This document shows, in pieces, positions 16,037 to 25,873 of a stretch of DNA of 64,000 bases (its first letter is position 1; every line of letters starts with the position of its first letter). The notes beneath the pieces were generated by a model that was not told where the DNA came from, ran no database searches, and saw nothing but the letters and a program-made list of their open reading frames with translations. The stretch is taken from NCBI RefSeq assembly GCF_016746085.1, contig NZ_JAERTZ010000021.1, positions 1 through 64,000 on the forward strand, in the 5' to 3' direction. This stretch comes from Zobellella iuensis. GTDB taxonomy: Bacteria > Pseudomonadota > Gammaproteobacteria > Enterobacterales > Aeromonadaceae. The translations under genes were made by a program, and so were the position numbers.

Positions 16037-16758
16037 CGCAGGCAGAATCCCTGGCGGTGCAGAAACTCCAGCATAAAAGGACGCGCCTCCCTGGCCAGGG
16101 TTTCCCCTATCTGCCCGGTCCAGCTCATGTCCTTGTTGCCGCCGGTACGGGAGCGATAGTAGTGGCGCACCCGCTCGTCGTAGTCTCCCATCAGGGCCTC
16201 GTCCTGGTGCGCCGGGTAGCCGTTCTCGAAGAACATCAGGGCCGCGGGCAGCCGTGGCTTGGGCTCGGGATCCTGGTCCGGGTGGCCGAGACAGAGCCCG
16301 AACAGGGGAATCACCCCCTTGGGCAGCGCCAGCAGCTCGCTGAGCTCATGCGGGTGGTTGCGTACCGCCCCGATAAAGACCCCGCCCAGCCCCAGTGACT
16401 CCGCCGCCGTCAGCGCATTCTGCCCCATCAGGGCGGTGTCGATGGCGCCGATAAGCAATTGTTCGGCAAAGCCGGTCTTGGCTGCGGGCACCCACTGCAG
16501 GTGGCGGTGGAAATCGGCACAGAATACCCAGAACTCGGCAGCCCCGACTACATAGGCCTGATTGCCGCACAGGGGCAGCAGCCGGCCTCTGAGTTCGGGA
16601 TCGGTCACCCGGATCACCGCCGAAGCCTGCAGGAAGCTGGAGCTGGGCGCAGCCTGGGCGGCGGCCATAATCGCCTCCCGTTGTTCGCGGGAAAGGGGCT
16701 GCTCGGTGAACTTGCGGATGGATCTGTGACGGCGCATCACCTCGATGGCGGTTGTCAT
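16033..16758 (-). CDS. nfsA: NfsA-type NADPH nitroreductase
   Basis: A 241-residue flavoprotein close in length to E. coli NfsA (240). Features are the N-terminal RRHRSIRKFTEQPLSREQ with FMN-phosphate contacts, AAQAAPSSSFLQASAVIRV, the central GLGGVFIGAVRNHP, and a C-terminal basic region. It reduces nitroaromatics and quinones by two electrons with NADPH. The frame stays open far upstream, but homology begins at MTTAIEVMRRH. The ATG at 16758 has AGAGG 5 bases upstream, so I start there. It is divergent from the DUF2982 gene. Confidence 0.9.
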   Translation of the reverse strand: MTTAIEVMRRHRSIRKFTEQPLSREQREAIMAAAQAAPSSSFLQASAVIRVTDPELRGRLLPLCGNQAYVVGAAEFWVFCADFHRHLQWVPAAKTGFAEQLLIGAIDTALMGQNALTAAESLGLGGVFIGAVRNHPHELSELLALPKGVIPLFGLCLGHPDQDPEPKPRLPAALMFFENGYPAHQDEALMGDYDERVRHYYRSRTGGNKDMSWTGQIGETLAREARPFMLEFLHRQGFCLR

Positions 16759-16827
16759 TTTTACCTCTTGCTGGCGGTCTTCGTGTATCATCACCTTAAT
16801 GGAATCACGCCCCAAATGGGAGAGACG

Positions 16828-17493
16828 GTGCGGGAAACCCAACACATAGAGCCCATGTCGCGCCGCCATGGGCTGGCCCTCACCCTGGCCGGCATGGCCG
16901 TGATGTTGGTACTGACCGGGGTGCTTTACTGGCTGGGCGGGCGTGGCCATCTGGTGGTGATCTTCCTCTTCCTGGCCGGCCTGGTGATGACGACTCTCGG
17001 TATTCTCAAGCTGCGCGAACCGGTATACAGCTTTTCCCTGAGTGCCGACAACCTGCATTTTCATCACAAGATCGGCGGCTGGAGCCTGCACTGGAGCAAC
17101 ATCGTCCGGGTCGATCAACCCCGGCTGCACTCGGGGCTGGAGCTGGTGGAACTGCCCTATATCGGCATCAAGATCCGTGACTACGACGAATTCCTGCCGC
17201 TGATGACACCGCGCCTGACGGTGCACCTGCTGACCGATCAACGGCCCCTGTTGGCCATGGCCCTGCGCCACGGCGCCGTCAGTCGCAGCCGGCTGCAAGA
17301 CTGGCTGGTGGAGGACAATCATTATCGTTCGGCCAACGGCCGGCATTATGACGGCCTGCCCGCCATGCTCGGCCACCGCATGACCCATCTGCGCGAGCTT
17401 TATGGCTACGATCTGCTGGTACACGAGTCCAACCTGGATCGGGAGCCTACCGCCTTTGTGGCGCTGATGCGCCGTTATCTGCAGCCGTCTTGA
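16828..17493 (+). CDS. DUF2982 membrane-anchored protein
   Basis: About 221 residues. Two close hydrophobic spans (about 15-35 and 39-58) are followed by a soluble domain of about 160 residues, matching the DUF2982 family of Vibrio, Aeromonas and relatives; function unknown. I choose the GTG at 16828, because GGGAGA lies 4 bases upstream. An ATG at 16816 in the same frame lacks a ribosome site, and an ATG at 16855 would still keep both spans. The gene stands alone between nfsA and a repeat-rich region. Confidence 0.75.
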   Translation: MRETQHIEPMSRRHGLALTLAGMAVMLVLTGVLYWLGGRGHLVVIFLFLAGLVMTTLGILKLREPVYSFSLSADNLHFHHKIGGWSLHWSNIVRVDQPRLHSGLELVELPYIGIKIRDYDEFLPLMTPRLTVHLLTDQRPLLAMALRHGAVSRSRLQDWLVEDNHYRSANGRHYDGLPAMLGHRMTHLRELYGYDLLVHESNLDREPTAFVALMRRYLQPS

Positions 17494-17520
17494 TCTACGG
17501 CGGACGCCGGGCTGGTCGCG

Positions 17521-17578
17521 GGTCCATTGCAGTGGACCATCCACCAACGGCGCAGTGTTCGGCCGAATAAATTCGACC
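17521..17578. repeat. Two GGTC...GACC hairpin repeats
   Basis: GGTCCATTGCAGTGGACC at 17521-17538 and GGCCGAATAAATTCGACC at 17561-17578 (one G-to-C change in the outer arm). A degenerate third copy may follow near 17600. All lie between the DUF2982 gene and the LysR gene. Confidence 0.7.
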
Positions 17579-17696
17579 CTTGTGGTATTGGGCCGCATTC
17601 GGTCCACTTCCGTCGGCCAAAAACACTGGATCTGCGCGCGTCCCTCGCATAGAGTCCCTCCATGCTTGTATCACCCACGGCACCAAGGCCCGCCCC

Positions 17697-18626
17697 ATGA
17701 AAAACCTGGATGCCTTTTATTTATTCGTCAAAGTCGTGCAGCAGGGCGGCTTTTCCCATGCCGCCGCCCAGCTGGGCATGCCGACCGCCACCCTCAGCCG
17801 GCGCATTTCGGCCCTGGAGCAATCGCTCGGCTGCAAGCTGCTGAGCCGCACTACCCGCAAGCTGCAGCTGACCGAGGAAGGCCGACGCTACTTCGAGCGG
17901 CTGAACCCGCTGCTCACCGAAATGGAGCAGGTGACCGGCGACATCCAGGGCCAAAGCCAGCGCATGAGCGGCCTTATCAAGGTGGCCGCGCCCATCGCCA
18001 TTTCCAACACCTTTCTGATCGACGGCATCACCGAATTTTGTCTGCGTTATCCCGCAATCCGCATCGAGCTGCTGCAAAGCAACGACTACACCAGCCTGCT
18101 GGATACGGATCTGGACGTGGTGTTTTTCAGTGGCGAGCTGCCCGATTCGAGCCTGCGGGCCCGTCGCCTGGGCGAGGTGCACTACGGTCTGTTCGCCTCT
18201 CCCCACTACGTAGAGCAGCAGGGCATGCCGGTGTTGCCGGAAGAGCTGGACCAGCATCATATCATCCAGTGCTGGCCACATCGTAACTGGCTGCTGACCC
18301 ATGAAGACGGACGCCGTTTTCACCTGAAACCGGTGGCCCGGCTGTCGGTCAACCAGATGCAGTCGGCGGTCAAGGCCGCCATCCAGGGCCTGGGTATCGT
18401 CAACGTGCCCAAGCACTATGTGGCCCACCACGTGAATGCCGGCCTGCTGCGTCCGGTACTGTCACCCTGGCTGGGCGGGAAGCGCCCCTTCCATATGGTC
18501 TATCACAACAGGGAACTGGCACCGGTGCGGCTCAATACCTTTATCGAGTTTATCGACAAGCACATGCGCGAGCGGCTGGCATCGACCTGGGTCAGAAACT
18601 GGCAGGATAAAAGCGAGGAGGAGTAA
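17697..18626 (+). CDS. LysR family transcriptional regulator
   Basis: A 309-residue LysR regulator. An N-terminal winged helix-turn-helix occupies residues 1-60 (MKNLDAFYLFVKVVQQGGFS, TATLSRRISALEQSLG), and the effector-binding domain runs from 90 to 295. It belongs to the subgroup that includes AaeR/DsdC-like regulators of single metabolic genes; its ligand cannot be read from the sequence. The neighbouring gene on the other side is convergent (acyl-CoA synthetase), so no divergent target is visible. The open frame extends upstream, but LysR homology starts at 17697. Confidence 0.9.
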   Translation: MKNLDAFYLFVKVVQQGGFSHAAAQLGMPTATLSRRISALEQSLGCKLLSRTTRKLQLTEEGRRYFERLNPLLTEMEQVTGDIQGQSQRMSGLIKVAAPIAISNTFLIDGITEFCLRYPAIRIELLQSNDYTSLLDTDLDVVFFSGELPDSSLRARRLGEVHYGLFASPHYVEQQGMPVLPEELDQHHIIQCWPHRNWLLTHEDGRRFHLKPVARLSVNQMQSAVKAAIQGLGIVNVPKHYVAHHVNAGLLRPVLSPWLGGKRPFHMVYHNRELAPVRLNTFIEFIDKHMRERLASTWVRNWQDKSEEE

Positions 18627-18644
18627 GATGCGGGCAAAAAAAAT

Positions 18645-18663
18645 GGGCAGCTTCCGTCTGCCC
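18645..18663 (-). terminator. Rho-independent terminator of the acyl-CoA synthetase gene
   Basis: Stem GGGCAG / CTGCCC with a seven-base loop. On the minus strand eight U follow (complement of A-run 18636-18643). It is about 120 bases past the synthetase stop and just beyond the end of the convergent LysR gene. Confidence 0.75.
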
Positions 18664-18783
18664 GATTCCACTAACAAAAGATAAATGTAAGTAAGCTTGA
18701 ACAAAAAGGTAACATAGCTCTCCCGGATGGATTAGCAGTTATTCTGTAAAACGAAAAAAGTCATTATTCCATTTTTGCAACAA

Positions 18784-20454
18784 TCAGCTTACCCCCGGTA
18801 AATCCTGCTCCCACAGCACCACCTGCCCGCCCGGCCAGCGCTGGTCAAGCTCGGCGTATTTCTGCTCCAGCAGGTGGCGCTTTATCTTGAGCGTGGGCGT
18901 CATGATGTCGTTGTCCACCGTCCAGGGTGCCTGCATCACCAGTATGCCCCCCAGCCGCTGGTGGCTTTCCAGCTTCTGGTTAACCTGCCCCAGGGTGGCC
19001 GCCAGTTGTTCGGCGATGATCCCCTTCTGCCGCTGCTGCGCCCCTTCTGCCAGCTGTACCAGGGCCATCGGCTGGGCCTGGCCGCTGCCTACCACGCATA
19101 CCTGTTCGATCAGCTCATTCTCGATCAACTGAGCTTCTATCGGCACCGGCAGCACATATTTGCCCTTGGCGGTTTTAAACGCGTCTTTCATCCGCCCGGT
19201 GATGGTGAGATAGCCCTCCGCATCCAGCTTGCCCTGATCGCCGGTATGCAGCCAACCGTCCTGCAGGGTATCGCGGGTGGCGGACTCCTGCTTGTAGTAG
19301 CCGCTCATCATTCCCGGGCAACGGCACAGCACCTCGCCATTGTCCGCTATGCGGATTTCCACCCGGACCCCGGGCTTGCCCACGGTACCGACCTTGTCGG
19401 AACGGTAGGGATAGTTGAGGGTGGAATAGGCCAGGTTCTCGGTCATGCCCCAGGCTTCGGTGATGGGCATGTCCAGCTTTTCATACCAGCGCAGCAGCGA
19501 GGGCGACACCGGCGCCGAGCCGCAACCGAGGATACGGGCGGCACTCAAGCCCAGGCCGGCACGGATCTTCTTCTTTACCAGGCCGGAGATGAAGGGGAGC
19601 TTAAGCAGCAGATCCAGTTTTTTCTGAGGCAGTTTTTCCAGGATACGGCTACGGAAGTTGGTCCATAGCCGGGGCACCGAAACAAACACCGTGGGCGAGA
19701 TGGTTTTCACATCGTCGATAAAGGTGTCCAGGCTCTGGGCGAACCCCACCGGCACCCCGCCGTAGAGGCTGGCGCCGAGGATGTAGACCCGCTCGGTAAT
19801 ATGCGACAACGGCAGGTAGGAAAAGGCCCTATCCTCACTGCTGAGGCCGGTGGTCTGCAATATGCCCTGGCAGGCGGCGGCATAGGCCCCGAAGCAGATC
19901 ATCACGCCCTTGGGATTACCGGTGCTGCCGGAGGTATACACCAGGCTCATCAGACGATCCCGCTCCGGCACCGGCCGTTCGGTGATGGGCGCCTGGGCCA
20001 GCAGATCCGCCCAGTGATGGTGGGTCTCTATGGTGGACGGATAAGGCATGCTGATGCGCATGATGCCATCGGGAATGCCCGGCTCCTGCATGCCGGGATC
20101 GTCCAGCTTGCCGGTGAAGATGGCCTTGCTCTCGCTGTGCTCCAGCACATAACGCACGGTCTCGGCCCCGGCGGTGGGATAGATGGGCACATTGACAAAG
20201 CCGCCCATCTGCAAGGCAAAGTCGCAGATAAACCATTCGGCACAGTTTTTGGACAACAGGGCCACTTTATCTCCCGGCTCGAGTCCCAGGGCCCGCAGGC
20301 CGCCGACCAGCCGGGCCGCCTGCTCCAGCACCTGGGCCCAGCTGTACTGGTACCAGTGGCCGTCCTTGGGCTGACGCAGGTAGATATCGTGGGGCTTGTG
20401 TTCGGCCCAGTAATAGAGCATTTCCAGAGGCAGCTTATCGGTATGTGTGCTCAT
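18784..20454 (-). CDS. AMP-forming long-chain acyl-CoA synthetase
   Basis: A 556-residue member of the AMP-binding (ANL) superfamily. The phosphate loop is LVYTSGSTGNPKGVM near residue 170, followed by AWGMTENLAYSTLNYP, the hinge motif GWLHTGDQGKLDAEGYLTITGRMKDAFKTAKGKYVLP, and a C-terminal domain. The order and the FadD15/long-chain-type hinge suggest activation of a fatty acid to acyl-CoA via acyl-AMP. Chain length is not readable. Ribosome site AAGGAT. It is expressed alone and ends at a terminator. Confidence 0.9.
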   Translation of the reverse strand: MSTHTDKLPLEMLYYWAEHKPHDIYLRQPKDGHWYQYSWAQVLEQAARLVGGLRALGLEPGDKVALLSKNCAEWFICDFALQMGGFVNVPIYPTAGAETVRYVLEHSESKAIFTGKLDDPGMQEPGIPDGIMRISMPYPSTIETHHHWADLLAQAPITERPVPERDRLMSLVYTSGSTGNPKGVMICFGAYAAACQGILQTTGLSSEDRAFSYLPLSHITERVYILGASLYGGVPVGFAQSLDTFIDDVKTISPTVFVSVPRLWTNFRSRILEKLPQKKLDLLLKLPFISGLVKKKIRAGLGLSAARILGCGSAPVSPSLLRWYEKLDMPITEAWGMTENLAYSTLNYPYRSDKVGTVGKPGVRVEIRIADNGEVLCRCPGMMSGYYKQESATRDTLQDGWLHTGDQGKLDAEGYLTITGRMKDAFKTAKGKYVLPVPIEAQLIENELIEQVCVVGSGQAQPMALVQLAEGAQQRQKGIIAEQLAATLGQVNQKLESHQRLGGILVMQAPWTVDNDIMTPTLKIKRHLLEQKYAELDQRWPGGQVVLWEQDLPGVS

Positions 20455-20476
20455 AACTATCCTTGTGTCTGCAGGG

Positions 20477-20584
20477 CTAGATTAACAACAGTATTACAAA
20501 AACGGCGGAAAGCACCAGCATCAGGCCGGCTAGGTGCTTGATGATATTCACAATATCGGCTTTATTGCGACGGAAGTCGCCCAC
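20477..20584 (-). CDS. Possible 35-residue membrane peptide (GTG start)
   Basis: A short frame beginning GTG, encoding GDFRRNKADIVNIIKHLAGL and then one hydrophobic span to the end. A basic head followed by a 17-residue span is typical of small membrane proteins. No ribosome site precedes the GTG, no ATG lies in frame, and it begins only 21 bases after the chemoreceptor terminator. I regard it as a candidate only. Confidence 0.25.
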   Translation of the reverse strand: MGDFRRNKADIVNIIKHLAGLMLVLSAVFVILLLI

Positions 20585-20604
20585 CGGGCGGCGGGCCGGA
20601 ACGA

Positions 20605-20630
20605 AAAAGCCCGCATCGCTGCGGGCTTTT
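20605..20630 (-). terminator. Rho-independent terminator of the chemoreceptor gene
   Basis: Stem AAAAGCCCGC / GCGGGCTTTT, ten perfect pairs with a six-base loop and U-run on the minus strand, 3 bases past the chemoreceptor stop. Confidence 0.9.
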
Positions 20631-20633
20631 CAA

Positions 20634-22271
20634 TCATTGGATGTTAAAACGGGCAATCAGCGCCGACATTCGCTCGGCAATGCCAGAAAGCTCCTTGGTA
20701 GCTCTGGATGTGTTGCCTGCTTCACCCGCCACTTCACTGGATTGGTCACGGATCACGATCACGCTTTGGTTAATCTCTTCGGCAGCGGCAACTTGCTGCC
20801 CGGTCGCGCTGGCAATCTGCACTATTATATCTTGCATAGCGCGGATCGTAGTTACAATCTGTTCCAGCGATGACTCCACCGAGCCAGACAGTTCAACCGA
20901 AGAACGCACCTGCTGTACTCCCTCTTGCATAGTGGCAACAGCCTGGTGGGTGCCTGACTTCAACTCTTCAATAATAGCCCGGATTTCACTGGTCGATTCT
21001 TGGGTTCGTTGCGCCAGAGTGCGGACTTCGTCAGCCACCACGGCAAATCCCCGTCCCGCCTCCCCGGCGCGAGCGGCTTCGATGGCGGCATTCAATGCCA
21101 ACAAATTGGTCTGCTCGGCAATGCCTCGGATCACATTCAGTACTTGGTCGATATTGCTGCTTTGCTGCTCTAAGCGGGTGATTGCCTGGCTGGCATCGGC
21201 CAGGCTAGTGGCCAAGGCGCCGATGGAGATCATTGCTTCACTGACTACCTGCCGACTCTCGGCCGTTTGAACACTTGCATTTTCGGTAGCTTCCGCCGTA
21301 CCTGCCGCCAATCGCGCGACCTCGTTGACCGTCTGCACCATCTCATTCATCGCTGCAGCAAGCTGTTCGGTACCGGTCTGCTGTCCCTGCACCGCGCGCT
21401 CGGTAGATTTGGTCGCGCCATCCAACATGCATGCGGCTTGGGTCAAACTCCCGCCCGCCGTCGCCACCGCCTGGACAATGCCGCGAATAATCTCGGTGAA
21501 CTGATTGAAATGGCGTGCCAGCATCGCCAATTCACGTGGGCCGGTCTCCGGCAATTGGCGCCTGAGATCACCATCGCCGGTAGCCAGATCCCTCATCGCT
21601 GCCACACTCCGAGTCAATGGCCGGGTAATACTGCGGATCAACAACATGCTTACCCCCCCCATCATCACCAGAGCCAGTATGGCTGTTATGATGAACCGTT
21701 TCTGTACCAACGCCTGTTCCTGCTCCAACCGCCCCATGTTGACGCCACTGCCAATAATCCACCCCCAAGGCTCGAAATAAGCCGAATAGGTGGTTTTATC
21801 GATCAGCACGTTCTTATCGGTAGGGCTGCCCCACTGGTAGTGGGTGAAGCCGCCGCCATTCATGGCGGCTTGGCGGATACCTCGGACGATGTAGACCCCG
21901 GTAGGATCTTGCAGCTCGTCGATATTCTGGCCGTTCAGCTGTGGGCTGGTAACAATACTGACGGCCACACCGTTATCTTGATGAACAAAGACATAGTTAC
22001 CATTGTCGAAACGCAATGCTTCAATATGGGTGATCGCCTGTGACTGAGCATCCTGACGTTGTAGCTCGCCACTTCGCTCCTGCTGCAGATAGTGGTTGAG
22101 TATGCCTTGCGCGCTCTCTACCGCGATGATCGCAGAGTGCTGAGTACTGTCACGCAGCTGCAAATGGCTATGGCGCAGTGCCACACCAATGCTGAACAGC
22201 AAACACAGCGCAAAAACACCAAGCAAAATCCAGATACGAGCGGCAATGGAAAGGGAATAGCTCTGCTGCAT
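20634..22271 (-). CDS. Methyl-accepting chemotaxis protein, single-Cache sensor
   Basis: A 545-residue chemoreceptor. There is a membrane span at about 12-32, a periplasmic single-Cache domain at about 35-185 ([33 protein letters not shown] are sCache signatures), a second span at about 190-212, a HAMP domain, then a long coiled-coil signalling domain. The latter has the hairpin tip [30 protein letters not shown]. sCache_2 receptors commonly sense small organic acids. I start at the ATG at 22271, because AAGGAAGGA lies just upstream; a longer frame adds 28 residues with no match. No pentapeptide CheR tether is seen at the C-terminus. Confidence 0.92.
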   Translation of the reverse strand: MQQSYSLSIAARIWILLGVFALCLLFSIGVALRHSHLQLRDSTQHSAIIAVESAQGILNHYLQQERSGELQRQDAQSQAITHIEALRFDNGNYVFVHQDNGVAVSIVTSPQLNGQNIDELQDPTGVYIVRGIRQAAMNGGGFTHYQWGSPTDKNVLIDKTTYSAYFEPWGWIIGSGVNMGRLEQEQALVQKRFIITAILALVMMGGVSMLLIRSITRPLTRSVAAMRDLATGDGDLRRQLPETGPRELAMLARHFNQFTEIIRGIVQAVATAGGSLTQAACMLDGATKSTERAVQGQQTGTEQLAAAMNEMVQTVNEVARLAAGTAEATENASVQTAESRQVVSEAMISIGALATSLADASQAITRLEQQSSNIDQVLNVIRGIAEQTNLLALNAAIEAARAGEAGRGFAVVADEVRTLAQRTQESTSEIRAIIEELKSGTHQAVATMQEGVQQVRSSVELSGSVESSLEQIVTTIRAMQDIIVQIASATGQQVAAAEEINQSVIVIRDQSSEVAGEAGNTSRATKELSGIAERMSALIARFNIQ

Positions 22272-22504
22272 GTTATCCTTCCTTGAATAACCCATGACGG
22301 TTCTGGCTCCACGTAGAGCATCATCCGCCAAGCAAAAACATGGAAATAGACCCAACCGTAAGATTCAATCAGACCTCACTGCCAGGCCAGCCCGATACTA
22401 ACAGAAAAAAATGAAGATAAAACGACAAGTCGCCAGCATGGGGCATCAAAAAGCGGGACAGGGAAGAAAATGGGTGGGCGGCTTTCAGCTGACAGGCTAA
22501 AAAA

Positions 22505-22530
22505 TAAAGCCACTGCAAGCAGTGGCTTTA
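22505..22530 (-). terminator. Rho-independent terminator of tRNA-Ser
   Basis: Twelve-pair perfect stem TAAAGCCACTGC / GCAGTGGCTTTA with a two-base loop, then a U-run on the minus strand. It lies 15 bases past the tRNA 3' end. Confidence 0.9.
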
Positions 22531-22544
22531 TCCTAACTAAGATT

Positions 22545-22632
22545 TGGCGGTGAGGGAGGGATTCGAACCCTCGATACGTTGCCGTATACACACTTTCCAG
22601 GCGTGCTCCTTCAGCCACTCGGACACCTCACC
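22545..22632 (-). tRNA. tRNA-Ser (GGA anticodon)
   Basis: An 88-nt class II tRNA on the minus strand. It has a GGTGAGG / CCTCACC acceptor stem, D-arm with GTGGCTGAAGG, anticodon loop CTGGAAA (anticodon GGA), a long variable arm, GGTTCGAATCC T-arm, discriminator G and encoded CCA (complement of 22545-22547). A truncated second copy of its 5' end lies 116 bases upstream, between it and the likely promoter. Confidence 0.96.
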
Positions 22633-22747
22633 AAATTTTTATGCGTTTTTTATTACGGTGTCTGCTTCACCGCTCTTTCGTCTTCGGATTACTGTCCTCG
22701 GGCTGACGCAGCACGCTGCGCGCTTTTACCCCGGCTTTGCCTCTTGG

Positions 22748-22768
22748 CAGCCACTCGGACACCTCACC
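22748..22768 (-). pseudogene. Truncated tRNA-Ser 5' fragment
   Basis: Twenty-one bases identical to the 5' end of the tRNA-Ser (acceptor strand plus start of the D-arm). On the minus strand they are preceded by about 40 bases that also resemble the leader of the intact gene (AAT, GCGTTTTTT and CGGTGT blocks in the same order). The rest of the tRNA is missing. It is a relic of a tandem tRNA-Ser pair and cannot fold as a tRNA. Confidence 0.75.
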
Positions 22769-22852
22769 AAATTGTTGTGGCGTTTTTTGTTATCGGTGTT
22801 ACCTTCACCGGCCTTCCTAACACCGAAGGGCATCGCCCTTTCAGCGGGGCGT

Positions 22853-22881
22853 ATAGTAGGCAAGACGCGGCATGGGTGCAA
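22853..22881 (-). promoter_or_regulatory. Sigma-70 promoter with GC-rich discriminator, tRNA-Ser
   Basis: On the minus strand TTGCAC (22881-22876) and TACTAT (22858-22853) are separated by exactly 17 bases and followed by ACGCCCCGC. That GC-rich discriminator is typical of stringently controlled stable-RNA promoters. The transcript would run through the tRNA fragment before the intact tRNA-Ser. Confidence 0.75.
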
Positions 22882-23024
22882 TCTTTTTCTTAGCATCCCG
22901 GTGCGTTTGCGCAATATTACGCCAGACGGCCCGACTGCCGGTTCCGGGTGGCCATTGCAGGCGACGATACCGGGTGACTCTGGCATAATAAGCGCCCGGT
23001 TTTTAAGGCAAAGTTAGGACGATA

Positions 23025-23699
23025 ATGACGGCAACAGCAGCATCTATTCAGCTCCACGAGCGCTTTCGGGGCTATTATCCGGTGGTGATCGACGTGGAAA
23101 CCGGCGGTTTCAATGCCAGGACCGACGCCTTGCTGGAAATTGCCGCCATTACCCTGAAGATGGACAGGAACGGCTGGCTGAGCCCGGACCAGACCTTCCA
23201 TTTTCATGTGTCTCCCTTCGAGGGTGCCAACCTGGAACCGGCCGCCCTGGCGTTTACCGGCATCGATCCCTACAGCGCCCTGCGCGGGGCGGTGAGCGAA
23301 CACGAGGCCCTGGAGCAGATCTTCAAGGGAATACGCAAGGGGCTCAAGGCCAACCAGTGCCAGCGCGCCATCGTGGTGGCGCACAATGCCACCTTCGATC
23401 ATGGCTTTGTGATGGCCGCGGCCGAACGCTCGGGCATCAAACGCAACCCGTTCCACCCCTTCGCCACCTTCGATACCGCCACCCTCGCCGGCCTGGCGCT
23501 GGGACAGACGGTACTGGCCAAGGCCTGCAAAACGGCGGGTATGAGCTTCGATAACAAAGAGGCCCACAGCGCCCTCTACGATACCCGCAAAACCGCCGAG
23601 CTGTTCTGCCTTATCGTCAATCGCTGGAAAGAACTGGGCGGCTGGCCGCTCGGACAGATGGAAACACCGGCCTTCGACGCACCGGCGTCATCGGAATAA
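23025..23699 (+). CDS. rnt: Ribonuclease T
   Basis: A 224-residue DEDDh 3'-5' exonuclease that trims the 3' ends of tRNA and other stable RNAs. Exo I motif is [22 protein letters not shown] (Asp and Glu), Exo [17 protein letters not shown], Exo [21 protein letters not shown] with the catalytic histidine and aspartate. Length matches gammaproteobacterial RNase T. It is followed by a strong terminator. A tRNA gene is its divergent neighbour, which is probably chance. Confidence 0.97.
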   Translation: MTATAASIQLHERFRGYYPVVIDVETGGFNARTDALLEIAAITLKMDRNGWLSPDQTFHFHVSPFEGANLEPAALAFTGIDPYSALRGAVSEHEALEQIFKGIRKGLKANQCQRAIVVAHNATFDHGFVMAAAERSGIKRNPFHPFATFDTATLAGLALGQTVLAKACKTAGMSFDNKEAHSALYDTRKTAELFCLIVNRWKELGGWPLGQMETPAFDAPASSE

Positions 23700-23704
23700 G
23701 CAGG

Positions 23705-23725
23705 CCGGGGCCGGGATGGCCCCGG
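23705..23725 (+). terminator. Rho-independent terminator of rnt
   Basis: Stem CCGGGGCC / GGCCCCGG, five-base loop, followed by GTTTTT. It lies just past the rnt stop and before the convergent chemoreceptor end. Confidence 0.88.
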
Positions 23726-23733
23726 GTTTTTCG

Positions 23734-25782
23734 TTAGCCTCGCCCCGTCGCCGGGCTCCAGTTCAACGACGGCTCCTGCAGGTCGTCACGCCGCCAGTCG
23801 CCATCCCCCAGGGTAAAGGCCTTGAGCCGGCCATCCAGCTCGACCACCATCTGCTCCATCATTTCACTGCCGCGCACCAGCTCGGCGGCACAGCTTTGGG
23901 TACTGTCGTACCCCTGCTTCATCACCACTATGTTGTGCTGGATATCGTCGGTCACGGTTCTTTGCTCTTCGGTGGCCGTCGCCACCTGCTCGGTCATGGC
24001 GTTCACCTGGCTGATTTCATCGACGATGGCGGACAGCTGGGCACCGGCATTTTTGGCCTCGCTCACGCACGCCAGGCTGCGGCTGCGCCCCTGCCCCATG
24101 GCCTCGACCGCCTGCTCGCTGCCCTGGCGCAGCCGGGTCAGCATGTCTTCAATCTGGTCGGCCGTGCTTTGGGTCTGCATCGCCAGGGCCCTCACCTCTT
24201 CGGCCACCACCGCAAAGCCCCGGCCCGATTCCCCGGCCCGGGCCGCTTCGATGGCCGCATTCAGCGCCAGCAAATTGGTCCGATCGGAAATCTGCTTGAT
24301 CACGTCGAGGAAGTTGCTCACGTCCCGGCTGTATCCCGCCACTTCGACCACCTTGGCCTCGCCATGCTCCAGCGAGGCGGCGACCTGTTCGATGGCGGCA
24401 ATAGTATCATCCACCTTGTGGTCGCCGTCCGAGGCCCTGGCTATGGTGTGGTTGGCGGCAGAAAAGGTTTCCGAGGCATGACGGGCAATCTCGGCCACGG
24501 TGGCCGACATTTCGGTGGCGGCAGACACCACCAGATCCACCTGCCCCAGCCCCCGGTCCAGATCCTGCTGGATCACCTGCAGGGTCTGGCGGGTATGGCC
24601 GCTGTGGGCCGTCAGCTGTTCACAGGTATCCCGCATCTGGCCGAGCAGGGTGGACAGCTGATGCTGCATGCGATTGACCGCGCCGGCCAGCTCGCCCAGC
24701 TCGTCCCGGCTCGCCACCCGCACCGGCTGGCTGAAATCCTGGCGATGGGCAATGCGCATGATGCCCTGTTGCAGCGCCGCGAAGCCAAGGCGCAGCTGGC
24801 GCAGGATCAGACCGCATATCGCCAGGGTCAGCAGGGCTACCGCCAGACTCAGCACCAGTGAAAACACAAAGCTGTTGCGTGCGGCCAGATAGCCCTGCTC
24901 GCCGGTGTGGGCCAGGCTGGCGGCAAACTGATCCTCGACCCCCTTGATGGCATCGATATACCCCGTGGCCAGGGTGAACCAGGCGGCGGCATCGCCACTC
25001 AGGGCACTGTGGCCGTGCTGCCGGTGGGCCTGGCTGATGGCATCCTGCACTTCCCGCGCCACCGTGGTCCCCTGCACCGCCGTGAACCGATCACGCCACT
25101 GGGGGGCGGCCAGCACCATAAAGCGCTCCAGGTAGGCGTTGTATTCGGCCTCCAGGCCAGCGAAGCGGCGGTACATTTCCGGGCTGAACTGTCCCGCCAC
25201 CCGGGCCGAACTCAGGCTGGCCCTGAGCAGCCCCAGCCTGTCCTTGGCCTGGAGAAAGGCGCTGTAGGCGCTCAGGGAAGCGGCCTGGGGCGCATCGGCC
25301 GCGAGGGGGACGGCGCCGTCGATCACCGCCAGCAGGGAGGCAATGACCCGACTGTAGTTGTCCACCACTTGCGGCACCGTGAGTTGCTTGGCATCCACCT
25401 GCTGGCGCAAGCTGCCGAGCTGGCCCAACGCCTGCTGCAGGGCCTGGTGGCGGCTGGCGGCATCACCACTCGTCGACTGCTGGCGGCTGCCCTGCTCCAA
25501 CTGGCGCAGGGCCTGTTCGGTGCGGGCTCGCTGCTCGGTCAGCCGGGGGATAAAGTCGCCGCGACTGTCATTGATGCTGCTGGCCGACAAACCGCGTTCG
25601 GCCTGCAACTGGTGTGCCAGTTGACCGGTATGTGCCGCCAGCCGGGTAATGGGCAGCATGTCCGCGGCATTGACCATGCCGCGATAACTCGCCGTGGCAT
25701 AGAGGGTGGCAAACAGGAACAGTGCCGCCAGGGGCAACAATACCAGTAAGCCGAGTTTGTGGGTGAGTTTGAGTGACGTCAT
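23734..25782 (-). CDS. Methyl-accepting chemotaxis protein with NIT (nitrate/nitrite) sensor
   Basis: A 682-residue chemoreceptor. Span at about 10-32. The large periplasmic NIT domain covers about 40-300, recognised by [21 protein letters not shown] near its start and the all-helical composition. Second span is at about 308-328. A HAMP-like linker follows, then a signalling domain with tip [33 protein letters not shown] domains are known nitrate/nitrite sensors. A FNR-like box lies about 100 bases upstream, so chemotaxis to nitrate under low oxygen is a plausible role (inference). A GAGG ribosome site precedes the ATG. Confidence 0.9.
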   Translation of the reverse strand: MTSLKLTHKLGLLVLLPLAALFLFATLYATASYRGMVNAADMLPITRLAAHTGQLAHQLQAERGLSASSINDSRGDFIPRLTEQRARTEQALRQLEQGSRQQSTSGDAASRHQALQQALGQLGSLRQQVDAKQLTVPQVVDNYSRVIASLLAVIDGAVPLAADAPQAASLSAYSAFLQAKDRLGLLRASLSSARVAGQFSPEMYRRFAGLEAEYNAYLERFMVLAAPQWRDRFTAVQGTTVAREVQDAISQAHRQHGHSALSGDAAAWFTLATGYIDAIKGVEDQFAASLAHTGEQGYLAARNSFVFSLVLSLAVALLTLAICGLILRQLRLGFAALQQGIMRIAHRQDFSQPVRVASRDELGELAGAVNRMQHQLSTLLGQMRDTCEQLTAHSGHTRQTLQVIQQDLDRGLGQVDLVVSAATEMSATVAEIARHASETFSAANHTIARASDGDHKVDDTIAAIEQVAASLEHGEAKVVEVAGYSRDVSNFLDVIKQISDRTNLLALNAAIEAARAGESGRGFAVVAEEVRALAMQTQSTADQIEDMLTRLRQGSEQAVEAMGQGRSRSLACVSEAKNAGAQLSAIVDEISQVNAMTEQVATATEEQRTVTDDIQHNIVVMKQGYDSTQSCAAELVRGSEMMEQMVVELDGRLKAFTLGDGDWRRDDLQEPSLNWSPATGRG

Positions 25783-25873
25783 GCAATGCCTCGTGATACC
25801 GCCGGGAATGGTTAGTGTATCGGCATCATCGCGCCTGGCTTAAGGCAATATTTGTGCCAGGCCGTGGTTTTAT

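Noticed and set aside
16759-17607. N-terminal extension of the nitroreductase frame
   Set aside because: It is antisense to the DUF2982 gene. NfsA homology and ribosome site start at 16758.
22748-22768. Phage attachment-site scar at tRNA-Ser
   Set aside because: The duplicated part is the 5' end plus leader, not the 3' end. No integrase or foreign genes flank it. A lost tandem tRNA copy explains it better.
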